Below, piece after piece: positions 26,301 to 35,528 of a stretch of DNA of 64,000 nucleotides. The position numbers and the translations under genes are program-made. Below the pieces are notes generated by a model. It worked only from the letters and a program-made list of their open reading frames with translations. It did not search any database and was not told the origin of the DNA. Each line of letters starts with the position of its first letter. Positions within the stretch are counted from its first letter, which is position 1. The DNA lies in assembly GCF_002270355.1 (NCBI RefSeq), contig NZ_NJFZ01000020.1:186039-250038 (forward strand), read 5' to 3'. Source of the stretch: Flectobacillus sp. BAB-3569 (GTDB lineage Bacteria; Bacteroidota; Bacteroidia; Cytophagales; Spirosomataceae).

Positions 26301-27500
26301 TCTCTCAGCATTGAAGATACCCCTCGATATGTTAATTTTTATATCAAAGATAATGGCAAAGGTATTGCAACAAACGTTGGCGAAAAGCTATTTGAGATGT
26401 TTTATCAAACCAAAAATACCAGTGCAGTAGGCTTTGGCATTGGTCTTTTTTTAACAAAAACATTTATCAAATATCATAAAGGAGACATTTCGTATTCGAG
26501 TAAAGCAGGCATAGGAACCACCTTCAAAATCAGCCTACCAAAGGGATATGACCATTTGGACATAGACAATATTGTACTAGATTCAAAACCAGAATCGGCT
26601 TTACTGAATGAGTTAAAAGAAGAAAAAATTGAAACAAAAACCTTTCTAAAACTCGACAATCAGGTAAGCGTAGTGGAACTTGTGGGCGAACAAAATACGA
26701 TGGTGGTGATTGATGACAATGAACAAATCAGGTCCTATCTGAAACAAATTTTTCAACCCCAATTCAAAATTTATGATGCCGAAAATGGGCAGAAAGGATT
26801 AGATTTAGTCAATGAGGTATTACCAGACATTGTGATTTGTGATATCATGATGCAAGGGCTCAATGGTATTGAAGTATGTACCGAAATCAAGCAAAATAAG
26901 CAACTCAATCATATACCAGTAATACTGTTGACGGCAAGTACCTCCTCTGAAGTAAAGCTCAAAGGAATTGAAGTGGGTGCGGATGACTATATCAGTAAAC
27001 CCTTCGAAAAAGATATTCTAATTGCGCGAATCAATAGTATTTTGAAGAGCCGTATGGACTTACAACAGTACTTTTTCAACGAAGTAACGTTACAAGCCCA
27101 TAACCTAAAAATCTCTCCTGAATACAAACAGTTTTTGGATCAATGTATAACAATCGTAGAGCGAAACCTGATGGATTCGGATTTTAATGTGAGTGTATTG
27201 GCAACCGAAATCGGGATGAGTTCTTCGAGTCTTTACAATCGTATCAAGTCGATTTGTGCGCAGTCCCCTAATAACTTTATCCGATTTATTAGACTCAGAA
27301 AAGCAGCAGAGATTTTAATTTCGACCGACTACACTGTTTCCGAAACAGCGTACCAAGTCGGAATCAATGATAGTAAGTATTTCAGGGAACAATTCAACAA
27401 ACAATTTGGTATGAATCCCTCCGCTTACATCAAAAAATACCGCAAGCCTTTTCACAATCAGCATACCTTCAACAAGGACGTTTTCCCAAAGAAAAGCTAA
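23373..27500 (+). CDS. Hybrid two-component system regulator (HTCS) of a polysaccharide utilisation locus
   Basis: 1375 residues carrying a whole signalling path. A signal peptide (1-17) precedes two seven-bladed propeller domains made of repeats such as GFMWVATDDGLNRFDG and NIWIGTNGGGFCRFNPQ (about 25-690), then a Y_Y_Y domain (about 700-785, YRYLEPGHYVFKVKVANK), one membrane helix (WWAYLIYLGMIATAIYYY), a HisKA domain with H851 in SHEFRTPL, a HATPase domain (NLISNAIKFTP, DNGKGI), a receiver with D1157 in VICDIMMQG, and an AraC-type DNA-binding domain (about 1265-1360). Such proteins sense oligosaccharides in the periplasm and activate the neighbouring susCD operon, which begins 184 bases downstream. 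Confidence 0.96.
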   Translation: MKILWYLFLFFSTSSIAQFPQTPKALKYSTKDGLSFGIVNSIVQDNNGFMWVATDDGLNRFDGISFRIFRHDSEEKFSLPGNYINTVFKDSRGQLWITSRKGLLKFDASQEHFYPQSLYNGQNMDEDISSISEAKNGNLWISSSLHGVFNFNPQTGKTINYRMSNTKGMRSNTILVTLEDSKGLVWLGSHTNGISVFQQRNAQLLPYPIKNIELLNNYRINSIFEDSNHQVWLATFDGIYFFDRTSNSITKVGFTNFSSNNVFLSLLEDKQKNLYIGVQDGGLYQIKIQPSYPQLKALPIQVVKEPQGALTQRSVQCLYADKDQNIWLGTYGEGIMMLNHSPQRFLQFQKKITNQNTESWLRYYGMTADHEGNLWLGTDGDGIYKTTPEGKVIKHYVASKAQGSLTNNAILSAFKDSKNNLWFGSYAGGLYRYNPTSDSFINYKHVANDPKSIGANDVRVIFEDTQKNIWIGTNGGGFCRFNPQNQTFTNYSSKSRNFDSNDVRAITQDHRGNLLIGTYGVGLIQFNPLTQKSTQLLKDILPSGVVLSLAFDANNGLWVGTQEIGLIHYQFNTNSYTRFTEKNGLGSNTILAIKALPNQQIWISTNAGISKIDAKTKKIFNYDRKDGLQNGQFNGGSVLYEPIKGFLCFGGTEGWNLFYPKNIDVLTYQPNVLITGIQLYGKDIDQSGVPQREFIPFDNQNPEALVELQPNQSVFSIQYGAINYSYPDESYFAYQLEGLDNDWNYAGKQKSATYRYLEPGHYVFKVKVANKDRVWSDKIVSVNVIILPPWYKTWWAYLIYLGMIATAIYYYQRYRQNQTELKYQIRVAKIEADKEKELNEKKLSFFTQISHEFRTPLTLIINPIKELLKDETQDTNSLQLVYRNARRLLSLVDQLLLFRKAEAERDHLKVSLLNVKELAEEVFLCFTYQAKEKNLHYDFVCTDEQLEIYGDKEKIEIALFNLISNAIKFTPMDGAVSLSIEDTPRYVNFYIKDNGKGIATNVGEKLFEMFYQTKNTSAVGFGIGLFLTKTFIKYHKGDISYSSKAGIGTTFKISLPKGYDHLDIDNIVLDSKPESALLNELKEEKIETKTFLKLDNQVSVVELVGEQNTMVVIDDNEQIRSYLKQIFQPQFKIYDAENGQKGLDLVNEVLPDIVICDIMMQGLNGIEVCTEIKQNKQLNHIPVILLTASTSSEVKLKGIEVGADDYISKPFEKDILIARINSILKSRMDLQQYFFNEVTLQAHNLKISPEYKQFLDQCITIVERNLMDSDFNVSVLATEIGMSSSSLYNRIKSICAQSPNNFIRFIRLRKAAEILISTDYTVSETAYQVGINDSKYFREQFNKQFGMNPSAYIKKYRKPFHNQHTFNKDVFPKKS

Positions 27501-27521
27501 AATAGCCACCATTTTTTCATA

Positions 27522-27556
27522 AAAAAGCCCTAAAATTTACCATTTTAGGGCTTTTT
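27522..27556 (+). terminator. Intrinsic terminator after the HTCS gene
   Basis: AAAAAGCCCTAAAAT and ATTTTAGGGCTTTTT form a long stem around TTACC, beginning 22 bases after the stop and ending in T. It isolates the regulator from susC. Confidence 0.85.
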
Positions 27557-27560
27557 GTTT

Positions 27561-27622
27561 GATTACCCCCTACCATATAAGGATTTCCCCCCTCTCGAAA
27601 TAACTCCATAATCCTAGTTTTG
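27561..27622 (+). promoter_or_regulatory. susC promoter with C-rich direct repeat (candidate HTCS site)
   Basis: GATTACCCCCT at 27561 and GATTTCCCCCCT at 27582 form a direct repeat with a 21-base period, and TAGTTTTG at 27615-27622 fits the -7 consensus. No TTTG occurs at -33, as expected for an activator-dependent promoter. A similar C-rich repeat lies upstream of the GH2 gene. Confidence 0.55.
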
Positions 27623-27683
27623 CTTTAAATATTTCAATGTCAAAAAGCACAAATTTTCCAATCAAACAATTTTCATTTAAAAG

Positions 27684-30600
27684 ATGAGACAACCTTTATT
27701 CTCCCATTTCGGAAAGGACTCAGGAAAAACAGGCATCAAAAACCTGTTTGGTCCTAGTACCAAATTTTTATTATGCCTTATGATGATGCTTTCTACATTG
27801 GCAACTTTTGCTCAAGATAGAAAGATTACAGGAACTATCCTTGATGAACAAGGAGCAGCACTTCCGGGTGCGAACATACAAGTAAAAGGAACTAGCAAAG
27901 GAGTTTCGGCAGATGCAAATGGTAAATATTCCATCTCTGTTCCAGCTAATGCTTCTACCTTGGTATTTACTTTTATTGGTTATGCTACACAGGAAGTAGA
28001 AATCAAAAATCAATCAGTTATTGACCTAAAATTGGTAGCAGATACCAAGTCACTACAGGAAGTAGTAGTGGTAGGTTATGGTACTCAGAAAAAAGTAACC
28101 TTGACAGGTTCTGTATCGGATGTAAAAGGTAGCGAAATCGTGAAAAGCCCTCAGCCCAACTTATCCAACTCGTTGGCTGGTCGTTTCTCTGGTTTTATTG
28201 CCAACAACCGTGGTGGTGAGCCTGGTTATGACGGTTCGAGCTATACCATTCGTGGTTTGGCATCGACAGGTAACAACGACGTGCTTATCGTTGTGGACGG
28301 TATCCCTGGGCAAATCGGTGGTTTGGAACGCCTTGACCCAAATGACATTGAAAGTATTTCGGTATTAAAAGATGCTTCGGCAGCGGTATATGGTAGCCGT
28401 GCTGCCAATGGTGTAATTTTGGTAACAACGAAAAGAGGTACAACTGGAAAACCAACTATTTCTTATAGCTTCAACCAAGGTTTTAGTTCACCAACTCGTT
28501 TACCAAAATTAGCTGATGCTCCAACGTATGCGACAATTTTGAACGAAATTGATTATTACAATAACCCAGCAGGTGGCATGAATCAGCGCTACTCGGCTGA
28601 TGAAATTACAAAGTTTGGCAATGGTTCTGACCCATTGAACTACCCAAATACCAACTGGCAGAAAGAGGCTTTGCAAAGTGTAGCTTTACAAAACCAACAC
28701 AGTTTGACAGTAAATGGCGGTAACGAAAACACACGCTATTTCATGTCGATTGGTATGATTTCACAAGACGGTTTATTGAAGAATGGTGCTACGAAGTATA
28801 ACCAATACAATTTCCGTTCGAACATTGACGCTAACATCACGAAAGATTTCAAAGTAAGCCTGTCTCTTTCTGGTCGTCAAGAAGATCGTCAGTATCCAAT
28901 CAGTAGTGCTGGTAATACGTTCCGTTCTATTTACAGAGCTTATCCTACCATTGTGGCAACTTATCCAAATGGACTACCTTCAACAGGTGTAGAAAATAAC
29001 AACCCTGTTGTATTAGGAACATCTTTGGGAGGTCTTAACAAAAACCCAACGACGGTATTCAATGGTATTTTGAGAGGTAGTTACAACTTGCCTGTAAAAG
29101 GGTTGAGCGTAGACGGATTTTTGTCAATTGACAAATCTTATAACTTCTCTAAAGCGTTCAGTATTCCATACATTTTGTACTCGTACAATCGCAATACTAA
29201 TGCATATGACCAAGTGGTAACAGGAGGTTCGGCTGGTGCGGCAACTTTATCTGAAGCACAAACAAACTCGTCATTACAGATTCAAAACATTAAGTTGAAC
29301 TACAACTTAGCAACGGGTCGTCATAATGTAAACGCATTTGTAGCATTCGAACAAAGTCAAAACCGCTCGGAAACGTTTGGTGCATCAAGATTAAATTTCC
29401 CAACACCATCAACGCCTGAACTTTCGCAAGGTGGTGCTGCGGCTACAGACAAAAACAACTACGGAAGTAGCTACAATTTCACAAGAAGAAGTTATATTTC
29501 AAGAGTTGCCTACAACTTTAACGAAAAATATTTGGCAGAGTTACAGATGCGTGTCGATGGTTCGTCAACGTTCCCAGCTGGTAAACAATATGGCTTCTTC
29601 CCATCTTTCTCAGCAGGTTGGAGAATTTCTGAAGAGCCTTGGTTCAAAAATAAAGTTACTAGCGTTGATGACTTAAAATTGCGTGCTTCTTATGGTACTT
29701 TGGGTAACGACAACGTAGGTCAGTTTCAGTATTACAACAACTACTCATTCAACAATACGTATGTAATTGGTACAGATATTATTCGTCCAGGGATTGACTT
29801 GACAAAATTGGCAAACCCAAATATCACTTGGGAAGTAGCTAGAAAATTAGACATCGGTTTGAATGCAACAGTCTTCAAAAAGTTATCTGCTGAAGTGACT
29901 TATTTCCAACAAAATCGTTCTGATATCCTTGCGGCTCGTAATGCTTCTATTCCAAATGTTTCGGGTATCGTTAACCCTTATGGTTCAGGCGCTTTAGTTC
30001 CAGATCAAAATATTGGAAAAGTAAGCAACTCAGGTATTGAGACTAGCGTAACGTACAACCATTCTGGTGACTTCAGATATATGATTTCTGGAAACTTTAC
30101 TTATGCTAAGAGTAAAGTCGAATTTGTCGATGAAGCTTCTGGCTTACCAGAATATCAACGTCAAACAGGTCGTCCACTTAACACTTATTTGTTATACAGA
30201 ACTCTTGGTATTTTCAGAAGTCAAGCAGATTTGGACAAATACCCACATTTGAGTGGTGCTCGCTTGGGTGACTTAATCCTTGAAGACTACAACAAAGACG
30301 GCAAAATCACAGCAGATGACCAAGTGCGTTCTGACTACGGAAACATTCCACAAATGACTTTTGGTTTGGTGTTTAACGCAGGTTACAAAAACTTTGATTT
30401 CTCATTGGTATTCTCAGGACAAGCACAAGTTAGCCAATATGTATTACCAGAATCAGGGTCAATCGGTAACTTCTATAGCAGTTGGGCAGATAACCGTTGG
30501 AGTCCAACTAATCCAAATGGTACTTTCCCACGTGTAGATACTCGTTCTTCTTCATCCGTAAATGGTGGTTTGTATCCAAATACTTTCTGGTTGAACAACG

Positions 30601-30818
30601 CGTCATTTGTACGTTTGAAAAACCTTGAATTCGGATATACACTTCCAAACAAATTATTGAGTAAACTAAATATCAAACAATTAAGAGTTTATACTAACGC
30701 TTTCAACTTGTTGACATTCACAGGCGTGAAAGATTATGACCCAGAAGGAAACAGCTCAAGTGGACAATTCTACCCACAACAACGCATTATGAACCTTGGT
30801 GTCAATGTTAAGTTTTAA
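27684..30818 (+). CDS. susC: SusC/RagA-type TonB-linked outer-membrane transporter
   Basis: 1044 residues. After the signal region (LLCLMMMLSTLATFAQ) come a carboxypeptidase-D regulatory-like domain (about 47-125, ITGTILDEQGAALPGANIQV), a TonB-box-like EVVVVGYGTQKK, the plug (VLIVVDGIPGQIGG, VLKDASAAVYGSRAANGVIL) and a C-terminal beta barrel ending in aromatic-terminated GVNVKF. These proteins import oligosaccharides across the outer membrane with energy from TonB. The gene directly precedes susD (18 bases to its likely start) and follows the HTCS regulator. The N-terminal stretch of 25 polar residues before the hydrophobic core is longer than usual, so the true start may be a later Met. Confidence 0.96.
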   Translation: MRQPLFSHFGKDSGKTGIKNLFGPSTKFLLCLMMMLSTLATFAQDRKITGTILDEQGAALPGANIQVKGTSKGVSADANGKYSISVPANASTLVFTFIGYATQEVEIKNQSVIDLKLVADTKSLQEVVVVGYGTQKKVTLTGSVSDVKGSEIVKSPQPNLSNSLAGRFSGFIANNRGGEPGYDGSSYTIRGLASTGNNDVLIVVDGIPGQIGGLERLDPNDIESISVLKDASAAVYGSRAANGVILVTTKRGTTGKPTISYSFNQGFSSPTRLPKLADAPTYATILNEIDYYNNPAGGMNQRYSADEITKFGNGSDPLNYPNTNWQKEALQSVALQNQHSLTVNGGNENTRYFMSIGMISQDGLLKNGATKYNQYNFRSNIDANITKDFKVSLSLSGRQEDRQYPISSAGNTFRSIYRAYPTIVATYPNGLPSTGVENNNPVVLGTSLGGLNKNPTTVFNGILRGSYNLPVKGLSVDGFLSIDKSYNFSKAFSIPYILYSYNRNTNAYDQVVTGGSAGAATLSEAQTNSSLQIQNIKLNYNLATGRHNVNAFVAFEQSQNRSETFGASRLNFPTPSTPELSQGGAAATDKNNYGSSYNFTRRSYISRVAYNFNEKYLAELQMRVDGSSTFPAGKQYGFFPSFSAGWRISEEPWFKNKVTSVDDLKLRASYGTLGNDNVGQFQYYNNYSFNNTYVIGTDIIRPGIDLTKLANPNITWEVARKLDIGLNATVFKKLSAEVTYFQQNRSDILAARNASIPNVSGIVNPYGSGALVPDQNIGKVSNSGIETSVTYNHSGDFRYMISGNFTYAKSKVEFVDEASGLPEYQRQTGRPLNTYLLYRTLGIFRSQADLDKYPHLSGARLGDLILEDYNKDGKITADDQVRSDYGNIPQMTFGLVFNAGYKNFDFSLVFSGQAQVSQYVLPESGSIGNFYSSWADNRWSPTNPNGTFPRVDTRSSSSVNGGLYPNTFWLNNASFVRLKNLEFGYTLPNKLLSKLNIKQLRVYTNAFNLLTFTGVKDYDPEGNSSSGQFYPQQRIMNLGVNVKF

Positions 30819-30836
30819 TCTTTAATGTTTATTACA

Positions 30837-32522
30837 ATGAAATCTAGAAAATTTATTGCTATATCTTCTTGTTTGTTTTCAGTATTACTATCAACAGCTT
30901 CGTGTAACTCGGATTTGCTTGATGTAGTACCAACAGACCGAGTTTCGGATAGTTCGATTCTTACCGACTCAACCCTTTTTGAATCTTATGTAATCAACCG
31001 TTACATGGGCGTACGTTTGACCGATAAAGAAGCAGAAGGAACACCTCCAGGCTTTGGACGTGGTTTTGAATATGCCATGTGGTCATCTGTTACGGATGAG
31101 TCTATTTATAACAACGATGATAATACTTGGTTGATTCAAAGAGGTCAATTGGCACCTGAAAACACAGGTATCGCTGGTACTATCTGGGGTAGAAGTTACC
31201 GCAGTATCCGTGAAATCAATTATGCTTTAGCCAATGTTCAAAAAGTAAACATGAGCGCAGGCATGAAAACACGCCTAACAGCTGAATTGCGTTTCTTAAG
31301 AGCATTCCGTTATCAAGACTTACTTCGTAACTATGGTGATGTAGTATTGATGGGTGACAAAGTATATGAGTTAGGAGAAGATTTCAGTAATTCTGCTATC
31401 TATACTCGCTCTTCTATCAAAGATGTTACTGCTTATATCTTGGCTGAACTTGATGCGGCAAGCAAAGACTTACCTGCTGCAAATAATAATTCCAACTGGA
31501 GATTAGGTCGTGCTACGAAAGGTGCTGCTTTGGCACTTAAAGCTCGTATTGCTTTGTATGCTGCAAGTCCATTATATAATGCTGGTACGTGGCAAGCAGC
31601 AGCTAGCGCAGCCAAAGATGTCATGAATATGGGGATGTATTCATTGTACACTGGTGGCTACGATAAGTTGTTCCTAACAGCTGAAAACAATCCTGAGATT
31701 ATTTTCGAACGTCTTTATACTCGTGGAGCTCGCCACGTGTGTTTAGAAATCTCAAACGGACCCAATAGCTTTGGTGGTTGGGGTGGTAACGTACCTTTAC
31801 AAAACTTTGTAGATGCGTACCAAATGAACAACGGTAAGTCTATTGATGATGCTACTTCAGGTTACAATCCACAAGACCCATACAAAAACCGTGACCCTCG
31901 TTTTTATATGACAGTTTTGACTAACGATGCAGCCTACAGAGGAAATACTGTACAAACCTTTGTTCCGGGTGGAAAAGATAGTAAAGATGGTCCATCTAAC
32001 TGGAATACTTCGAAGACTGGTTATTACTTGAAGAAATACATGAACGATGCTTTACCAATCGATAACCCTTGGGATATTGCAGGGACACAACCATGGATTT
32101 ATTTCCGTTATGCAGAGATTTTATTGAACTACGCTGAAGCACAAAATGAGGCTGCTGGTCCAGATCAATCTGTATATGACGCTGTAAACGCTATTCGTAA
32201 AAGAACAGGTGTTGGAATGCCAGCGCTTCCTACGGGCTTGTCACAAGCACAAATGCGTGATGCTATCCGTAAAGAACGTCAAATTGAGTTAGCATTCGAA
32301 GAGCACCGTTACTATGATGTCCGTCGTTGGAAAATTGCCAATGTAACAGAAAACGTTCCTGCTTATGGTATGGATGTTACGAGAAATGGTTCTACCTATA
32401 CTTACACTCGTAAAGAGGCGTTGTCAGGAAGACGTTTTGAAGATAAGCACTATTTCCTACCTATCCCTCGTGCTGAAATCCTTGCTTCTGGTGGCAAATT
32501 GACACAGAATGCTGGATATTAA
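30837..32522 (+). CDS. susD: SusD/RagB-type glycan-binding lipoprotein
   Basis: 561 residues from the preferred ATG at 30837; an ATG at 30825 adds only MFIT in front of the lipoprotein signal. MKSRKFIAISSCLFSVLLST leads to a lipobox LSTASC. The body has SusD features: RAFRYQDLLRNYGDVVLM, the helical TPR-like segments (GAALALKARIALYAASPLYN), and the C-terminal YFRYAEILLNYAEAQNEA, RKERQIELAFEEHRYYDVRR and HYFLPIPRAEI. It caps the SusC barrel and binds the glycan at the cell surface. A terminator-like hairpin follows it. Confidence 0.96.
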   Translation: MKSRKFIAISSCLFSVLLSTASCNSDLLDVVPTDRVSDSSILTDSTLFESYVINRYMGVRLTDKEAEGTPPGFGRGFEYAMWSSVTDESIYNNDDNTWLIQRGQLAPENTGIAGTIWGRSYRSIREINYALANVQKVNMSAGMKTRLTAELRFLRAFRYQDLLRNYGDVVLMGDKVYELGEDFSNSAIYTRSSIKDVTAYILAELDAASKDLPAANNNSNWRLGRATKGAALALKARIALYAASPLYNAGTWQAAASAAKDVMNMGMYSLYTGGYDKLFLTAENNPEIIFERLYTRGARHVCLEISNGPNSFGGWGGNVPLQNFVDAYQMNNGKSIDDATSGYNPQDPYKNRDPRFYMTVLTNDAAYRGNTVQTFVPGGKDSKDGPSNWNTSKTGYYLKKYMNDALPIDNPWDIAGTQPWIYFRYAEILLNYAEAQNEAAGPDQSVYDAVNAIRKRTGVGMPALPTGLSQAQMRDAIRKERQIELAFEEHRYYDVRRWKIANVTENVPAYGMDVTRNGSTYTYTRKEALSGRRFEDKHYFLPIPRAEILASGGKLTQNAGY

Positions 32523-32538
32523 TCTAGTTTGAAAATGT

Positions 32539-32600
32539 GAGGATTTGAAGATTTGAAAATGATTTAAGATCATCGATAATTTTCAAATCCTCTATTTTTT
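32539..32600 (+). terminator. Terminator-like hairpin after susD
   Basis: GAGGATTTGA at 32539 pairs with TCAAATCCTC at 32583-32592; an overlapping register (GATTTGAAAAT with ATTTTCAAATC) also pairs. A run of T follows. It may end most susCD transcripts before the GH5 gene. Confidence 0.65.
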
Positions 32601-32716
32601 GTAGAATGCTCTAAGCCGCAAGCTGTAGGCGATATGGCAACCAATCTTAGGCAAGGACAACTACTAACTCATCATTCAAAACTCATCACTCACAACTCTC
32701 AAAACCTTCTAGTCCT

Positions 32717-33745
32717 ATGAAAAAATTACTTTCTCTTATTCTTACCTCTGCCTTACTTTACTCTTGCTCTAAAGATTCAGTCGATACGCCAGTAATTCCG
32801 ACAGACCCTGTCGTAAAAAATACAACACCTGTGGGAGTAGATAGCATTGCAGGCGTCAATTGGGCCGATGCTCGAGACAACTTTGTGGATGGTTGGGTTA
32901 TCCCCTCTGGTCTTGAAGCGGGTGACGAATACGCTACTGTTTTTGCCAAATCAGAAGGTATTTTATCAGGTTTTCAAAACCATATCAAAGGTCTAAATAC
33001 GATTCGTCTGCCTATTAACCCTCCATCAGTGAATGACGTTTGGTGGTCTCGCTACAAAGGGGCAATCGACAAAGCTATTAGTAAAAAAATACGAGTAGTG
33101 CTTTGTTGTTGGGAATCAGCCTCTGCCAAAAATGGCGTAATTGATAACAGTGCCGACTTTTGGCAAATGTGGACCAAGGTAGTACAGGACTATGGCAACA
33201 ATCCTTATGTATATTTTGAAGTAATCAATGAACCTTATGGCTATTCGCTTCAAACATTGAGCGATGTATATGCTGAGTTTTTGCAAAGATTTCCAACACT
33301 TTCTCGCAAACGGATTATCTTGTCGGGCACAGGATATTCGGAGGATGTGACTGGAATCGGAGCAGATACTAGATTTTCTGAATGCTTGTTAGCACTACAT
33401 AATTATGCTTTCTGGACAAATCGCACCCTGACAGAATGGGAATCTGACTGGAGACGTAGAATGGGCGCTTATGCCAAAAGAACCATCGTTTCAGAATTTG
33501 GAGTAGCTATGAGCACTGGTAAAGACTATATCGGCGGTACACAATCGGACAATGAAATCGCCTATATGATTGCATCTTCTAATGTTTTCAGAAACGATAA
33601 AGTCGCAAGTATTTATTGGCCAGGCCTGCGTGATGGCGATAGCTATAGCATGTTTTCACGAGAAGGAACAGGCACCTCTATTACCCTAAAAATCATTAAT
33701 CAATCTGGTATCAATCGCCTCCGCTATGGATGGGGGATTGAATAA
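32717..33745 (+). CDS. Glycoside hydrolase family 5 lipoprotein
   Basis: 342 residues. MKKLLSLILTSALLYSCS is a lipoprotein signal with the lipobox LLYSC. The GH5 barrel shows INTIRLPINPPS, the acid/base glutamate E172 in VYFEVINEPYGY, ALHNYAFW with a conserved His, and the nucleophile E260 in TIVSEFGVAM. Family members cleave beta-glucans, mannans or xylans; the subfamily cannot be told from motifs. A lipid anchor and its place behind susCD suggest it trims polysaccharide at the outer membrane surface for import. Confidence 0.9.
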   Translation: MKKLLSLILTSALLYSCSKDSVDTPVIPTDPVVKNTTPVGVDSIAGVNWADARDNFVDGWVIPSGLEAGDEYATVFAKSEGILSGFQNHIKGLNTIRLPINPPSVNDVWWSRYKGAIDKAISKKIRVVLCCWESASAKNGVIDNSADFWQMWTKVVQDYGNNPYVYFEVINEPYGYSLQTLSDVYAEFLQRFPTLSRKRIILSGTGYSEDVTGIGADTRFSECLLALHNYAFWTNRTLTEWESDWRRRMGAYAKRTIVSEFGVAMSTGKDYIGGTQSDNEIAYMIASSNVFRNDKVASIYWPGLRDGDSYSMFSREGTGTSITLKIINQSGINRLRYGWGIE

Positions 33746-33895
33746 TGGTGAATGGTGAATCTGTGAATGGTGAATTTATGAATCTTTCTTTTCTTTAAAA
33801 TATTCAATAGAATCATCTGTGAAAAATCGCAACAATCGCTAATTCACCCCATTTCTAAAATACATTATCTGCTTAGTTACAAATATTTCAGCATT

Positions 33896-35440
33896 ATGTC
33901 ATCTAATAATACTTTTCAAAATTCATTCAAAAAATGGTTACTAACTGGGGCTTTGGGCTTGGGATTCTCCACTTTTACTCAAGCACAGCAACAACCGATT
34001 TTGGTAAAATTAAATCCTCAAAAAACCTTTCAAACCATTGAACATTTCGGTGGTTCGGACGCTTGGGCGGCGCAGTTTGTTGGAAATTGGCCTGATGTCA
34101 AAAGAAAAGCTATCGCCAAGCTATTATTTAGCCAAGCGTTAGACAAAAACGGGCAACCCGAAGGTATTGGGCTTTCATTGTGGCGTTTCAATGTTGGCGC
34201 TGGTAGCGCAGAGCAAGGTAAAGAAAGTGGTATCAAAGACGAATGGCGCCGAGCGGAGTCTTTTCTCAACAATGATGGTTCGTATAACTGGGAAAAACAG
34301 GCTGCTCAAATTTGGTTTTTGCAAGAAGCCAAAAAATATCATGTCGATAAGTTTTTGGCATTCACCAACTCCCCTCCTGTTCAGTTTACCACCAACAAAA
34401 AGGCTTTTGCTACCGACGGAAAACCCAATTTAGCCCCTGAGCAATACGACAATTTTGCGCGATTCTTAACAGAAGTTGTTAAAGGTGTAAAACAAAAAAC
34501 AGGGATTACGTTCGACTATGTGAGCGCGACTAACGAACCACAGTGGGACTGGAGTGATGGCGGTCAGGAAGGAACACCTTTTGACAACGAACATATCGCT
34601 GGTATTAACAAAGCGCTCAGCAAAAAGCTTTTGGCAGCCAAATTATCTACCGAGATTTCTATCGCAGAAGCTGGTCAGCTTAATTATCTCTATAGTCCAT
34701 TCAATAAACCTGCTCGTGGTTCTCAAATTGAAGATTTTTTCCAGAAATCAGGAAAATATTACCTCGGCGAATTACCTAATCTCAACAAATCTATTGGCGG
34801 ACATAGTTATTTCACCACCTCACCTTACAAAGATGCTAGTCAAATGAGAAAACAACTAGCTAGCACAATCGCCAAAGTTGAAGGGCTACATTATTGGATG
34901 ACCGAATACTGTATTTTGGGTGATAATGCAGGCGAAATTGAAGGAAATGGCAAGGATTTAGGGATAAATGCAGCACTTTATGTTGCCAAAATAATCCACA
35001 ATGACCTTGTTAACGGTAATGCCTCGGCTTGGCACTGGTGGACTTCTATTTCTGCTTATAATTACAAAGATGGTTTGGTTTATATTGACAAAAACAAAAC
35101 TGATGGCAAATACGAGGACAGCAAAATGTTATGGGCATTTGGTAATTTTAGTCGCTTTGTAAGACCAGGCGCACAGCGTATTGAAGCAGATTTGGCACAA
35201 GAAGTATCCGAAAAACTATCAGTTTCGGCCTACAAAGATGTGAAAAGAAAACAAACCATTGTGGTGCTTATCAATCATTCAAGCGAAGCGCTTGCCATCA
35301 ATTTGGATGGTATCAAAGCCAAAAAAACAACTGCATATCAAACGGCTGAAAATGCGAATTTACAGCCTGTCAAAGTCAATAAATTGTCTAATATTAGTAT
35401 CCCAGCTCGTTCGGTAGTAACATTACTGAGTTCGAACTGA
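33896..35440 (+). CDS. Glycoside hydrolase family 30 enzyme
   Basis: 514 residues with a signal peptide (WLLTGALGLGFSTFTQAQ). HFGGSDAWAAQFVG, IGLSLWRFNVGAGSAEQG and FLAFTNSPPVQFT are typical of GH30. The acid/base is E214 in SATNEPQWDW and the nucleophile E337 in WMTEYCILGD. A small C-terminal beta domain (about 430-514) completes the family fold. The wording is closest in my memory to bacterial endo-beta-1,6-galactanases of this family, but xylanase or glucanase activity cannot be excluded. It is the fourth gene of the locus and is followed by a strong terminator. Confidence 0.9.
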   Translation: MSSNNTFQNSFKKWLLTGALGLGFSTFTQAQQQPILVKLNPQKTFQTIEHFGGSDAWAAQFVGNWPDVKRKAIAKLLFSQALDKNGQPEGIGLSLWRFNVGAGSAEQGKESGIKDEWRRAESFLNNDGSYNWEKQAAQIWFLQEAKKYHVDKFLAFTNSPPVQFTTNKKAFATDGKPNLAPEQYDNFARFLTEVVKGVKQKTGITFDYVSATNEPQWDWSDGGQEGTPFDNEHIAGINKALSKKLLAAKLSTEISIAEAGQLNYLYSPFNKPARGSQIEDFFQKSGKYYLGELPNLNKSIGGHSYFTTSPYKDASQMRKQLASTIAKVEGLHYWMTEYCILGDNAGEIEGNGKDLGINAALYVAKIIHNDLVNGNASAWHWWTSISAYNYKDGLVYIDKNKTDGKYEDSKMLWAFGNFSRFVRPGAQRIEADLAQEVSEKLSVSAYKDVKRKQTIVVLINHSSEALAINLDGIKAKKTTAYQTAENANLQPVKVNKLSNISIPARSVVTLLSSN

Positions 35441-35459
35441 GTTCGAACTCAGTTCATAG

Positions 35460-35500
35460 GGTATTGATAGCGAAATCCTTTCGCCATCAATACCTTTTTC
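35460..35500 (+). terminator. Intrinsic terminator after GH30
   Basis: GGTATTGATAGCGAAA and TTTCGCCATCAATACC pair almost fully (35460-35494) and are followed by T residues. Just before it, GAGTTCGAACT is repeated around the stop codon, itself a small palindrome. Confidence 0.85.
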
Positions 35501-35528
35501 CATAAGAGAACTTCAATCTTTTATTTTC